Shown: positions 16,277-24,171, counted from the stretch's first letter. The stretch is DNA of 64,000 nucleotides from MWCR01 sp049325475 (GCA_049325475.1 JBMOLN010000007.1:248001-312000), one strand, 5' to 3'. Numbers and translations are program-made. The notes: generated from the sequence alone by a model not told the origin.

Positions 16277-16741
16277 ATGATTCTGACTTGCTACCAACTG
16301 CTGTCCGAGCTGGAAAAACTTCCGCGCCCTCTTGTCGCCACGTCCGGCGGTTTTGACCCGCTTCACGTCGGCCATCTGCGCTGTATCCGTGAGGCCGCGA
16401 CTCTCGGCAAAACTTTAATCGTCATCGTCAATGGTGATGGATTTTTGATCCGCAAAAAACGCTACAAGTTCATGCCCGTGGAAGACCGCATGGAAATCAT
16501 CGAGGGCATTAAAGGCGTAGACATCGTCATCCCCTGGGATGATGGTACGCAGTTCGTATCCGGCGCCATCGAGCTAATCAAACCCGATATTTTTGCCAAG
16601 GGCGGTGACAGAGCCGAGCCCAAAGACATCCCCGAATGGGATATTTGCGAGCGGATCGGCTGTAAAGTCATGTTCAACATCGGCGGCGGCAAAATCCGCT
16701 CCAGCTCCGAACTGGTCGATCGTACGCGCAATCTTCCCTGA
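16277..16741 (+). CDS. Cytidylyltransferase-family nucleotidyltransferase
   Basis: 154 aa. SGGFDPLHVGHLR carries the HxGH nucleotide-binding signature; VNGDGFLIRKKRYKFMPVEDRMEII and the late KIRSSSELV complete the fold. Closest in look to the RfaE C-terminal/TagD group, which joins CMP or AMP to sugar or polyol phosphates for surface polymers; the exact substrate is not evident. The start at 16277 is chosen since a TATTAT box lies 8 nt upstream with no SD, and earlier in-frame codons add unrelated sequence. Confidence 0.8.
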   Translation: MILTCYQLLSELEKLPRPLVATSGGFDPLHVGHLRCIREAATLGKTLIVIVNGDGFLIRKKRYKFMPVEDRMEIIEGIKGVDIVIPWDDGTQFVSGAIELIKPDIFAKGGDRAEPKDIPEWDICERIGCKVMFNIGGGKIRSSSELVDRTRNLP

Positions 16742-16785
16742 CTCTTTACATTTTTTTGAATATTTTCTATACTCTCACCACACAA

Positions 16786-16945
16786 ACGTCCCAGGTCGCT
16801 CGTCCCACGTCCCACGTAGAGGATATAAATAAATATCGCGACCCGCCCTGTCTTCGACTCCGAGGTCGCTCAGACTCGAGGAGAGCTAGTCGAAGGGTAG
16901 TGATCCCGACTCTGGTTATTGGATCTTGGTTATTGGTTATTCAAG
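16786..16945. repeat. Repeat-rich spacer before tRNA-Val
   Basis: CGTCCCA heptads (16795-16820), an inverted repeat CTTCGACT/AGTCGAAG (16852-16859 and 16889-16896) of the TTCGA/TCGAA palindrome family, and ATTGGTT/ATTGGAT heptads (16912-16945). No gene. Confidence 0.65.
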
Positions 16946-16948
16946 TTA

Positions 16949-17025
16949 GCACGCATAGCTCAGCTGGTTAGAGTATCACATTGACATTGTGAGGGTCCCT
17001 GGTTCGAGTCCAGGTGCGTGCACCA
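16949..17025 (+). tRNA. tRNA-Val (GAC)
   Basis: Acceptor GCACGCA/TGCGTGC, anticodon stem TCACA/TGTGA with loop TTGACAT (anticodon GAC), T-arm CCTGGTTCGAGTCCAGG, encoded CCA. Confidence 0.95.
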
Positions 17026-17057
17026 TCCCCCTTTGCATAAAGCTTCGGGGGATTTTT
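17025..17057 (+). terminator. Terminator of tRNA-Val
   Basis: ATCCCCC ... GGGGGAT stem, then a T run; the stem starts at the last base of CCA. Confidence 0.75.
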
Positions 17058-17068
17058 GTTTTTAGTCA

Positions 17069-17127
17069 GTCCCTGGTTTCAAAGATCCGGTCGTATGACT
17101 GGACGAGTCCAGGTGCGTGCACCATCC
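17069..17127 (+). other. Pseudo 3' end of tRNA-Val with an insert in the T-loop
   Basis: 17069-17078 repeats GTCCCTGGTT and 17104-17127 repeats the 24 nt from CGAGTCC through CCA and TCC of the real tRNA (17005-17028). A 25-nt insert containing the hairpin CCGGTC-GTAT-GACTGG separates them within the T-loop. The 5' two thirds of the tRNA are absent, so it is not a functional tRNA. Confidence 0.85.
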
Positions 17128-17130
17128 AAA

Positions 17131-17152
17131 AAAATCCCAAACGGGATTTTTT
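17131..17152 (+). terminator. Second terminator after the pseudo tRNA end
   Basis: AAATCCC-AAAC-GGGATTTTTT. Confidence 0.8.
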
Positions 17153-17176
17153 GCTGTATGTTCCGGGTAGCCGGTA

Positions 17177-17205
17177 TTGACCTGCAATACTATTTCCTGC
17201 ATAAT
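17177..17205 (+). promoter_or_regulatory. Promoter of the four-gene small-protein operon
   Basis: TTGACC, 17-nt spacer, CATAAT; the first ATG is about 43 nt downstream. Confidence 0.65.
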
Positions 17206-17247
17206 AGGCTGGGTTTAATACAAGTGTTCTTTCGAAAGGGAGTGGAT

Positions 17248-17448
17248 ATGTTGCGGTTTGCCGGAAAAATTACTCCGCTAAAACAGCGCGGCCTGCCAAT
17301 ATCAGCTGAATCGGGTATATTTGATTTATTTAACGAACTTTTGCGTCTGCAGTTTGAAATCGCGAGGAAGACTGACAAATTTCCTCCGGAACCGGATGAG
17401 GACTTGCTGGCCGGCTTGCCGGAGGATGCGGAAAGCGAATACACATGA
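17248..17448 (+). CDS. 66-aa orphan protein, first in operon
   Basis: SD AAGGGAG precedes ATG 17248. The protein starts MLRFAGKITPLKQRG and becomes acidic at its end (PEPDEDLLAGLPEDAESEYT). Its stop overlaps the next start in ATGA, which indicates translational coupling. No family recognised. Confidence 0.65.
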   Translation: MLRFAGKITPLKQRGLPISAESGIFDLFNELLRLQFEIARKTDKFPPEPDEDLLAGLPEDAESEYT

Positions 17449-17612
17449 AGGATTCACGAAAAACAACAGAACCGGATACGCGAACAGCCGGTGAACTTAT
17501 TGTACAGTTTTCCATTCTAGCTATACGCGCAAGTTACATGCTCGGCAAGGACAAGCTTCGCGAGGTCTTAATCGCAAAAATTCTTAAAGCAAAAACCGCA
17601 GGTCCTCGATAA
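17445..17612 (+). CDS. 55-aa orphan protein, second in operon
   Basis: Start overlaps the preceding stop (ATGA). Starts MKDSRKTTEPDTRTAGELIV, then a helix (FSILAIRASYMLGKDKL) and a basic end. Too short to classify; supported by the coupling and the following SD-led gene. Confidence 0.55.
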   Translation: MKDSRKTTEPDTRTAGELIVQFSILAIRASYMLGKDKLREVLIAKILKAKTAGPR

Positions 17613-17623
17613 ACGGAGGCGAA

Positions 17624-17770
17624 ATGACTGATTCGAGAGAAAACCGGCCCGCATCCGATCCGGCGGAATCCGCGGAAATCGCCCGTGAATTTTGGCGGAT
17701 TCTGCAAGAAGAGCGGCGTAAAAAGCAAGAAGAAAAAATCCAACCCGAAAAAAACAATCAGACGGACTGA
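17624..17770 (+). CDS. 48-aa charged orphan protein, third in operon
   Basis: SD CGGAGG lies 5 nt before the ATG, 11 nt after the preceding stop. A single charged helix (AEIAREFWRILQEERRKKQE) dominates. Unrecognised. Confidence 0.55.
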   Translation: MTDSRENRPASDPAESAEIAREFWRILQEERRKKQEEKIQPEKNNQTD

Positions 17771-17810
17771 ACACTCGTCCGGTCTGTAAACTTTAGCCAA
17801 GGAGGCTGTC

Positions 17811-18071
17811 ATGCGTGGCGAGTGCATCTGCCCGTATTGCAATATCGAATTCCACCACAAGGCAATTCTCGATGAGCATCAATATTCATCTTGTAATTGC
17901 GGAGCCATGCTTTGTCTCTGTCTTGAAGATGATGAAATGGTAACGCGTCAAGAAATCGCCAAAGATTATCCCTTTGCCAATATCCATCTATTGCGGAATA
18001 TCGACAGCTTATCCGAATCGTCACGCCATCTGCCGCATTCGCGCGTCAGCGCGTTTTTCTGGAAAGCGTGA
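17811..18071 (+). CDS. 86-aa Cys-rich, zinc-finger-like protein, fourth in operon
   Basis: Perfect SD AAGGAGG. The N-terminal half has CICPYCNIEFHHKAILDEHQ, then CNCGAMLCLC: a C2H2-like CPYC/H...H pair plus clustered Cys, so a metal-binding fold is likely. The rest is polar. It ends the operon ahead of a terminator. No family name assigned. Confidence 0.65.
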   Translation: MRGECICPYCNIEFHHKAILDEHQYSSCNCGAMLCLCLEDDEMVTRQEIAKDYPFANIHLLRNIDSLSESSRHLPHSRVSAFFWKA

Positions 18072-18081
18072 CCGAACCTTA

Positions 18082-18106
18082 GCGCCCGGCAGCTCCCGGG
18101 CTTTTT
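18082..18106 (+). terminator. Terminator of the small-protein operon
   Basis: GCCCGG-CAGCT-CCGGGC-type stem and T5. It abuts the stop of the convergent 18105 gene. Confidence 0.8.
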
Positions 18107-18497
18107 AATTTTTTGGCAAACTGTCTAAATATTCAATGATTGAATCATCTCCCATAAAGCACCGTTGTTTGTCCCATAATAACGGGACTCCAACCCTGTC
18201 TATCGGGATCCTGCAGTAATCCGCTCTCTGCAGCAATTCCGCGGTATTATCCCGATTGTTGTAACTTTCTTTGTATTCAATTTTATAATCCTTATCAAAA
18301 CCGTATTGCTTAATATGTCCCTTAACTGTCGCGCAATGCGGGCAACTGTCACTCACATACAAAATAAAATCCGCATCCGACGCGGTCGATGTCGCCGTAG
18401 TCGGAATCGTCTTGCCTTCGGACTCGGGCAAAGGCAAGGCACAACCTGCTCCAACTGTCGCCAGAGCAATCAAGCAAAAGGTAATTATCAATTTCAT
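18105..18497 (-). CDS. Glutaredoxin/thioredoxin-like lipoprotein (CPHC)
   Basis: 130 aa. Signal peptide with lipobox VGAGC, a short linker, then FILYVSDSCPHCATVKGHI, a CxxC redox site of the glutaredoxin/thioredoxin fold, and GVPLLWDKQRCFMG with the cis-Pro region expected in such folds. It probably acts outside the membrane on thiols. A CATAAT box lies 9 nt before the ATG within a 7-bp array (18503-18540), so repeat DNA supplies the promoter. Confidence 0.8.
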   Translation of the reverse strand: MKLIITFCLIALATVGAGCALPLPESEGKTIPTTATSTASDADFILYVSDSCPHCATVKGHIKQYGFDKDYKIEYKESYNNRDNTAELLQRADYCRIPIDRVGVPLLWDKQRCFMGDDSIIEYLDSLPKN

Positions 18498-18500
18498 ATG

Positions 18501-19862
18501 TTATTCATTATGCATTATTCGTTGTGCATTATACGATGCGGCTATTGCCGCGAGTAAGAAGAATTGTACCGCCAAATCATTTTTAAAGTAAGGCATGTCA
18601 ACCATGCCATGAGCCAAAATAACAATCAGAGGGATTAACCATATTAACCGTCGCACGTCGCCCGTCCCGCGTCCCACGTCTTGGATCGCTTTGACGTAGG
18701 ACGTAGGAAGTAGGACGATAAAGATCCAGGTCCAAATAATCCAAAGAAACGCCAACAATCCCGCCAAGCCGGTTTCAATCCATAACATTAGAAAGATATT
18801 GTGCGGATGCGGGTAGATTTCCATCCAGCTCGCTTGATGATAAGGCGCTACAGCGGTTTTATAACTCCTAAGACCTGTCCCTAATAAGGGATGAGCTTTA
18901 ATTATCTCCAAAGATTCTTTCCAAATAATTACCCTCACCGATCCCGACCATTTTTTACTGGCCGCCAAACTATCCTCAATAGTCTGCGGATGCAATTCCG
19001 TGCCTACAATCTGCCAAGCCACAAATCCCGCGCCGACAGCCCCCGCAACCGCCAGTGCAATCCCGATAATCCTCGTCTTTTTAAAAACCAGCAGTGTCAG
19101 CACAACTCCGATTGCAAAAGCCAAAATCCCGCCCATGCTTTTAGCAAGAACCGTCGCCACACCTGAACAAAATGTCGCCAAGATAAATAATATCAAACGA
19201 AGTTTGATTCCATCATTTTGCATTTTGCACTTTGCACTTTGCATTAATGCTATAAAGCTGACAACCCCAAACGGAACAATAAACAACGATAGTCCGTTCG
19301 GAAATCCAAAAGTTCCGGTAGCGCGTCTTGCACCCGCAACATCCCAAGGACTCGGAATTCCCCAACCCGTCACATACTGAAAGATCGCATAAAATCCCAT
19401 AAAAACCGTCACCGCAGCGATCGAATATAACAACCCGCGCAACGTTCCCTTTCCCTCGCTTGCGGGGGAGAGGGCGAGGGAGAGAGGGATAAACACCAAA
19501 ACCGGCTCCAGCATAAACGCCCGCCAATGCCCAAATGCCGCCCAACCATCTTGTGCAACAAAAACCGCCACTAACGTCGCTGCCAACCAAACCAGTAGAG
19601 GCCAAAACCATTTACCGATCGAACCACGAATTTCGAGCCACGAACTACGATCATCGGACTCCGGACTCCGGACTCCGGACTCAGCCTTTTGTACGAAGTG
19701 TGTTGTACGTTGTACTAAGGTAATCAGCCATACAGTCAGTAAAATCAGTACATAAACCTCAAGCAGCGTTGTCGGCAGCGGCCCGATATTAAACCGCACC
19801 ACATATAATGGCAGCGCTAGTGGCAAGAACACTATCAAATAATGTAATATTCTTTTAAACAT
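18501..19862 (-). CDS. O-antigen ligase / Wzy-like polymerase
   Basis: 453 aa with about eleven membrane helices. The large extracytoplasmic loop and the motif region PLLGTGLRSYKTAVAPYHQASWMEIYPHPHN match the O-antigen ligase (Wzy_C) family: conserved GxG followed by HPHN. Such proteins polymerise or transfer lipid-linked glycans outside the membrane. Four repeat tracts sit in frame: GGACTCC heptads (19656-19682, giving ESGVRSPESD), a C/T-rich palindrome (19443-19487, giving LALSPASEGKG), CATTTTG/CACTTTG heptads (19217-19250) and CGTCCCA/GTAGGAC heptads (18651-18718). All fall in predicted loops. Confidence 0.85.
   Translation of the reverse strand: MFKRILHYLIVFLPLALPLYVVRFNIGPLPTTLLEVYVLILLTVWLITLVQRTTHFVQKAESGVRSPESDDRSSWLEIRGSIGKWFWPLLVWLAATLVAVFVAQDGWAAFGHWRAFMLEPVLVFIPLSLALSPASEGKGTLRGLLYSIAAVTVFMGFYAIFQYVTGWGIPSPWDVAGARRATGTFGFPNGLSLFIVPFGVVSFIALMQSAKCKMQNDGIKLRLILFILATFCSGVATVLAKSMGGILAFAIGVVLTLLVFKKTRIIGIALAVAGAVGAGFVAWQIVGTELHPQTIEDSLAASKKWSGSVRVIIWKESLEIIKAHPLLGTGLRSYKTAVAPYHQASWMEIYPHPHNIFLMLWIETGLAGLLAFLWIIWTWIFIVLLPTSYVKAIQDVGRGTGDVRRLIWLIPLIVILAHGMVDMPYFKNDLAVQFFLLAAIAASYNAQRIMHNE
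18651..18718. repeat. 7-bp arrays inside the O-antigen ligase gene
   Basis: CGCACGT/CGCCCGT/CCCGCGT/CCCACGT and GTAGGAC/GTAGGAA/GTAGGAC units in register. They encode a basic loop near the C-terminus. Confidence 0.75.
19443..19487. repeat. C/T-rich palindromic repeat inside the O-antigen ligase gene
   Basis: CCCTTTCCCTCGCTTGCGGGGGAGAGGG-type sequence (written here from 19445), read in frame without a stop. Confidence 0.7.
19656..19720. repeat. 7-bp arrays inside the O-antigen ligase gene
   Basis: GGACTCC repeated three times plus GGACTCA, then GTTGTAC-like units. Confidence 0.8.
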
Positions 19863-19909
19863 GTCGTTATAAGTGTAGTAAATTACCTAAAAATAGACAA
19901 ATCTCACAA

Positions 19910-20060
19910 TCTAACTCCGAATCCCGCCCGTGCCCCGAAGCTTTTTGAGCGTAGGGGTAAACTCCGAACTCTGATTTCAAAATCTGGACACTGGACACTG
20001 GTCACTATGACTTAAATTGTTATACGCTATGCACTATTCATTATGCATTAATCGTTTATT
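19910..20060. repeat. Repeat-filled intergenic gap
   Basis: CCCGTGCCCCGAAGC ... GTAGGGG palindrome (19928-19960), GGACACT/GGACACT/GGTCACT heptads (19984-20006) and CGCTATG/CACTATT/CATTATG/CATTAAT heptads (20026-20053). No gene. Confidence 0.7.
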
Positions 20061-20080
20061 CTTCAACTTTAATCATTATT

Positions 20081-20617
20081 ATGAAACCCCATCACTATTT
20101 CTTCGTCGTAATCTCATTGGCGGCACTCCTTATCTCCGGCGGCTGCGTTAAACAAAGCGCCGAGACTCAAACCTATAAAAACGATGTTTATGGTTATGAG
20201 CTGTCCTACAATCCCGATGAAGCTCAAATCCTTACAGACAGTATCATGGAAAGCGGCACGGCCGGCAATCCGGGTTTTAAATTCGCCCAAGGCGGCCACA
20301 TGTCCATCGGTACTTATGATAATCCCGATAATTTAAGTCCCCGCCAGTGGCTTGATTCCAGCTACGCTGATTATAGCGGCTCATGGTATGGCGAATATGA
20401 GGATATTCAAGTCGCAGGTTTGCCGGCGGTTAAAGCCACAGCATCAAACGAATGCTTTATCGAATATATTCTGATTCCCAAAGACGGCAAGATATTCAGT
20501 ACGCGGACGGAAATTTGCATTGATTACAGCGCCTGGCAGGATATCGCCGAATCTGAAAAATCAGCAGCTTTAAAATCATACCGCGATATTATTCAGAGTT
20601 TAAAATTTGCAAATTAA
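20081..20617 (+). CDS. 178-aa lipoprotein, PsbP-like region
   Basis: Signal peptide with lipobox ISGGC. The mature part starts with YKNDVYGYELSYNPDE, the opening strand of many small exported PsbP-like domains, followed by AGLPAVKATAS and two Cys. A TTTAAT box lies 7 nt upstream and no SD is seen. Function unknown. Confidence 0.7.
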   Translation: MKPHHYFFVVISLAALLISGGCVKQSAETQTYKNDVYGYELSYNPDEAQILTDSIMESGTAGNPGFKFAQGGHMSIGTYDNPDNLSPRQWLDSSYADYSGSWYGEYEDIQVAGLPAVKATASNECFIEYILIPKDGKIFSTRTEICIDYSAWQDIAESEKSAALKSYRDIIQSLKFAN

Positions 20618-20664
20618 CTAGACTTGCAATGGACAAAGCGCGTTAATTAACTCACAATTGGTTT

Positions 20665-21315
20665 ATGAAATCAGTTTGTAAGCGGTTATTTGCGCTTTTT
20701 TGTTTGAGCGGATTGTTTTATGCTTCGGCCAATCTTTGGGTTTATTTGGTTTCTCGCAACTCAATCGTCACACTCGCAGAAGCTAAGCCCGCTGATGCCA
20801 TCATCATTCCGGGCGCCTACGTCCGCCCGAATGGCGAACTCTCGTGGATTCTAAAAGACCGTCTGGATACCGGTCTATCGCTCTATAATCAAAACGCCGC
20901 ACCTAAAATCATTGTGACCGGCGATCACGGTCAAAAAAATTACAATGAGGTTCAGGCAATGAAGGACTATCTCCAGAATCACGGCGTTCCTGCTGAAGAT
21001 ATCTTCATGGATCATGCCGGCTCTGATACTTATGACAGTCTGTATCGGGCGCGTGATGTCTTTTTGGTAAAATCGGTCATCATCGTTACACAAAATTTTC
21101 ATCTGCCGCGGGCAGTATATATCGCCAAGCGTCTTGGATTAAAAACCCAAGGCGTTGAGGCTCGGCTTTATTATCCTTGGTGGTATGTAAATACAATCCG
21201 CGATTCCCTTGCCCGCGTCAAAGCGTATATTGATGTGGAAATTATAAAATCAAAACCCCGCTTTTTAGGCGAGGTTATACCAATCTCGGGCGACGGAAGA
21301 TCAACTCAAGATTAA
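20665..21315 (+). CDS. SanA/YdcF-like DUF218 membrane protein
   Basis: 216 aa with one N-terminal membrane helix. DAIIIPGAYVRPNGELS, KIIVTGDHG, YDSLYRARDVF and VIIVTQNFHLPRAVYIAKRLGL follow the DUF218 pattern, best fitting the SanA branch (cell-envelope barrier protein). The soluble domain would face outside. The 3' end overlaps the convergent flippase gene by 4 nt. Confidence 0.85.
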   Translation: MKSVCKRLFALFCLSGLFYASANLWVYLVSRNSIVTLAEAKPADAIIIPGAYVRPNGELSWILKDRLDTGLSLYNQNAAPKIIVTGDHGQKNYNEVQAMKDYLQNHGVPAEDIFMDHAGSDTYDSLYRARDVFLVKSVIIVTQNFHLPRAVYIAKRLGLKTQGVEARLYYPWWYVNTIRDSLARVKAYIDVEIIKSKPRFLGEVIPISGDGRSTQD

Positions 21316-22793
21316 ACATTTTCAATCGGTTCGGGTCCTTTGCGCCAAGCAAGGATCTCTTTTATTGTTTTTTTGCTCACCGTACCGGTCAAGAACAATA
21401 AAACACTGTAAACAATCATGCCAATTATAATTGGGATGGGCGGCCATAAGTTTGCCAGAGGCATAATTGCCAAAGTCATTACCAGAGACGAAAAAACAAT
21501 TTTGCCAAAAGACAGGATCGAAAAAAATCCCGGACTGGCTTTAAACGCAAACCAAGTCGCGGCAACGGCAATCATTGTTTCTGAAAACACGGTCAGCCAG
21601 GCCGCGGCCCACATCCCGTATTTCGGTATAAAAATCACATATAAAATAACCGTCGCAATGGCTACGGCTATATAAGCCGGTATCATTCTTTTTTGCGCGT
21701 CAATCGCCACCACGACATGCGAAGAAATCGTGCCAAAGAAAATCATAAAAGTCGCCAGCGACAAAATTTTTAAAATATCCCCCGAAACCGCAAATTCTTC
21801 GCCGGAGATAAAAACAATTGTCTGTGTGCCCATAACCAGAATCCCGGCCACAAGCGGCACGGCAAAAATCAAAATCGCCGTATAAGCCTGATTAAGCAAT
21901 CTCGCGAATTCGTTTTTATTTTTCTTAACCCAAGCATGCGCCATCATTGGGAGCATGATTCCGGCCAGCATAAACGGAAAGGTGATAAGAATCTCGAGCA
22001 CTCTGTAAGCGGCGCTGTAAATACCTACTTCATCGGCGGATCTGACCAGTGAAAGAATAAAAGCATCGGATTTGAAATAGGCCAGATTAAAAAAGATGGA
22101 AATGCCGATGGGCCAGGATCGTTTAAGCAAAATTTTCCAAAATTCCGGGTCCCAGTTCCAGCCGAAATCCGCGTATTTGCGCGCCGCGATCCAATTCATC
22201 GCCAAGTTCACCACAGCCGCAGCCGAAACTATTATTACAATTGCCAACAGCCCCAAATTCATGGCCATGGCAACGGCTAATCCTGCCAGCAGAAAAGCCC
22301 GGCCCGCCACCTCGGCGATTGCCACAATGTGCATTTTTAAAAATCTCTGCTGCACTCCGATCACGATCTGATTCAGCGTGGCCGCGAAAAACGAAACCCA
22401 CAGCGCAAACATTATCACCTTAACTTCCCAAGCATAGGGGAACATCAAGGCGATAAAAGGCGCGATGCCGATAAATATCAAACTCGTCACGATCCTAAAC
22501 GTCATTGTTGCGCTCACCGCTCTTTTCTCGTACTTCGCATCCCCCCTGCGCTCACCCAGCATCTGCACTATCATCACATTGATTCCGAGGTCTATCAAAA
22601 TCGCAAAAATTTGAAAAAATGCATTAGCCGTGGAATAATAACCGAAACCGGTTTGCCCCAGATACCGAGTCATCAGCGCAATAATCGCAACGCCAAAAAT
22701 AGTGGAAATCACTTTTCCCGCGGCTTGCGATCCCGTATTCCAGGCGATGGCGCGTGTTTGGCTCATGCTCATCATTTTGTCATAAAAAAGCAT
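21312..22793 (-). CDS. Wzx-like flippase (polysaccharide biosynthesis, MOP superfamily)
   Basis: About 490 aa with roughly fourteen membrane helices. The N-terminus (AIAWNTGSQAAGKVISTIFGVAIIALMTRYLGQTGFGYY-like, in two stretches) matches the polysaccharide biosynthesis protein family that flips lipid-linked glycan units. Together with the O-antigen ligase at 18501 it outlines a glycan export path. The start may be at 22793 or at an internal ATG near 22775, which has a TTTTAT box 6 nt upstream. Confidence 0.85.
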   Translation of the reverse strand: MLFYDKMMSMSQTRAIAWNTGSQAAGKVISTIFGVAIIALMTRYLGQTGFGYYSTANAFFQIFAILIDLGINVMIVQMLGERRGDAKYEKRAVSATMTFRIVTSLIFIGIAPFIALMFPYAWEVKVIMFALWVSFFAATLNQIVIGVQQRFLKMHIVAIAEVAGRAFLLAGLAVAMAMNLGLLAIVIIVSAAAVVNLAMNWIAARKYADFGWNWDPEFWKILLKRSWPIGISIFFNLAYFKSDAFILSLVRSADEVGIYSAAYRVLEILITFPFMLAGIMLPMMAHAWVKKNKNEFARLLNQAYTAILIFAVPLVAGILVMGTQTIVFISGEEFAVSGDILKILSLATFMIFFGTISSHVVVAIDAQKRMIPAYIAVAIATVILYVIFIPKYGMWAAAWLTVFSETMIAVAATWFAFKASPGFFSILSFGKIVFSSLVMTLAIMPLANLWPPIPIIIGMIVYSVLLFLTGTVSKKTIKEILAWRKGPEPIENV

Positions 22794-22808
22794 TTTCGTC
22801 TAAATACT

Positions 22809-23027
22809 ATGCCCGATCAAAACACCCAGTCCGCCTCTGATGAAATCGTCAGCCGCGGCCGCGAAGAGCGCGCCGCCATGCGCGCCAAAGGCTTAAAAAT
22901 GGATTCAATGGACGAGGCTCCGCATTTGGATCTTATGCAGAAAACCCGTCAAGAATCGCATGCCGACTATGTTAAACGTGTTAAACAGCATAAAATCAAA
23001 AGTAATTTGATTGATGCCGGCGAATAA
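22809..23027 (+). CDS. 72-aa charged small protein
   Basis: Starts MPDQNTQSASDEIVSRGREE and is a run of charged helices with repeated KxxRxE spacing, no membrane segment. It diverges from the flippase gene with 15 nt between starts. No family recognised; a longer upstream reading would overlap the flippase and is not credible. Confidence 0.6.
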   Translation: MPDQNTQSASDEIVSRGREERAAMRAKGLKMDSMDEAPHLDLMQKTRQESHADYVKRVKQHKIKSNLIDAGE

Positions 23028-23044
23028 ACGGCGCTTATAATAAA

Positions 23045-23080
23045 AAAATCCGGTTAACCTTAAAAAACCGGATTTTTCAT
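23045..23080 (+). terminator. Bidirectional terminator
   Basis: AAATCCGGTT ... AACCGGATTTTT stem with A and T tracts on the two sides, between convergent genes. Confidence 0.8.
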
Positions 23081-23092
23081 TTAAGTTCGATT

Positions 23093-23752
23093 TTACGCCA
23101 ACGCTTCTTTTAGTATTTCTATTTCAGCATCAGTCAAAAGCTGGATTGCTTCATTGTACCGGCATGCGTTTCTTCCCAGCGCCTTTCTTAGCAGTGAATG
23201 TTCTTTTTCCTTATCGGGGAGGCTCGGCACTTCACTGGCCGTGCCCGTAAATAAAACCGTCGCCGGCAGCTCCTTTTCGTCATAAGCCTCAATGTCTCCG
23301 TCCGGTCCGTAGTGCGTCATCATATAGCGTCTTAATTTTGCGAATTCGCCGATAAGCGTATTGTGTTTCTGTTTTCGCAGGCTGTCCGCGGCTCCCACCT
23401 CCATTTTATAAATTTCGGTTCCCGAATCCGAACTTAATCTTTTAACGTTTGCCAATCTGTTGATTGATTCCCCGTAATCTTGGCATGATTTTAAAACCTG
23501 TCCCAGCAAGCGGAGGCCTTTTTTATCATTCCTTAAAATATTCATCAATAATTTTATGCGGTCAAGTTCCATTTTAGCGCTCGGACTTTCGTTCATGTAT
23601 TCCTCTCTCTGCATCGCGTAAAAAGTTTTTTTCTGGAAAGGGTTGATTGTTATTTGGCGCGGATCATGAAATTCTCCTTTTTGATCGTGAAAATATTGAA
23701 TTTCGGATTTGGCGTCACTCCTTTTTCTCAAAGGAAATTCTGATAGGCTCAT
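23093..23752 (-). CDS. 219-aa soluble orphan protein
   Basis: ATG 23752 (MSLSEFPLRKRSD) is preferred: a longer reading would run through a perfect terminator hairpin, and a TATCAT box lies about 9 nt upstream. Helical, charged, with LDRIKLLMNILRNDKKGLRLLGQVL and a C-terminal AIQLLTDAEIEILKEALA. No motif recognised. Confidence 0.65.
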   Translation of the reverse strand: MSLSEFPLRKRSDAKSEIQYFHDQKGEFHDPRQITINPFQKKTFYAMQREEYMNESPSAKMELDRIKLLMNILRNDKKGLRLLGQVLKSCQDYGESINRLANVKRLSSDSGTEIYKMEVGAADSLRKQKHNTLIGEFAKLRRYMMTHYGPDGDIEAYDEKELPATVLFTGTASEVPSLPDKEKEHSLLRKALGRNACRYNEAIQLLTDAEIEILKEALA

Positions 23753-23756
23753 AATA

Positions 23757-23783
23757 AAAAAATGATACCATGTTGAGGTATCA
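23757..23783 (-). terminator. Terminator of the 23793 gene
   Basis: Minus strand ATGATACC-TCAACAT-GGTATCAT then T6: perfect 8-bp stem. Its 3' arm also offers the -10 box of the next gene. Confidence 0.85.
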
Positions 23784-23792
23784 TTAAGCAAT

Positions 23793-24110
23793 TTAAAGAT
23801 TTCGCCTCATGAGTTCGATCAGTGCCCGAATAACAACGGGATCAGGCTCATCCGCGGCTTGATTAAGAAAATCATTCTGGATCTCGGGATATTTTTTCTT
23901 GATTTCTTTTGCTTGGCTGATCACCCCGTTCGCCGCGCCTTTGATATCCGGCTGCGGTTCGTTCATCAGCATGTTGGGCAGCCGCAGGGCCTTTGCCCGT
24001 GAAAAGGCTAAGCAGGCTTCAAAAAACGATTGCGCCGCCGTCTTCCCGGCCGGTCCTTTCTTGACTAATGCTTCTTGAAGGATTTCAAGTTGTTTACCCG
24101 GATTTTCCAT
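23793..24110 (-). CDS. 105-aa orphan protein
   Basis: SD AAGGTG lies 4 nt before the ATG; promoter TTGACT-N17-TTAAAT at 24143-24171. Starts MENPGKQLEILQEALVKKG; helical with AAQSFFEACLAFSRAKALRLP. Monocistronic with its own terminator. No family recognised. Confidence 0.7.
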   Translation of the reverse strand: MENPGKQLEILQEALVKKGPAGKTAAQSFFEACLAFSRAKALRLPNMLMNEPQPDIKGAANGVISQAKEIKKKYPEIQNDFLNQAADEPDPVVIRALIELMRRNL

Positions 24111-24142
24111 TTAACACCTTGCAAAGTTCGTTGTTTGTTTGC

Positions 24143-24171
24143 ATTTAAGCATTTTTTTATGAAAGAGTCAA
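24143..24171 (-). promoter_or_regulatory. Promoter of the 23793 gene
   Basis: Minus strand: TTGACT, 17-nt spacer, TTAAAT. Confidence 0.7.

Noticed and set aside
17069..17127. A second functional tRNA
   Set aside because: Only the T-arm and the 3' acceptor strand are present, and the T-loop holds a 25-nt insert. The same applies to 50920-50936 and 56478-56494.
17446..17770. UGA recoding to glycine (as in Gracilibacteria and relatives)
   Set aside because: TGA ends several genes at natural places, for example 17446-17448 in an ATGA overlap and 17768-17770, and no conserved gene has an in-frame TGA.
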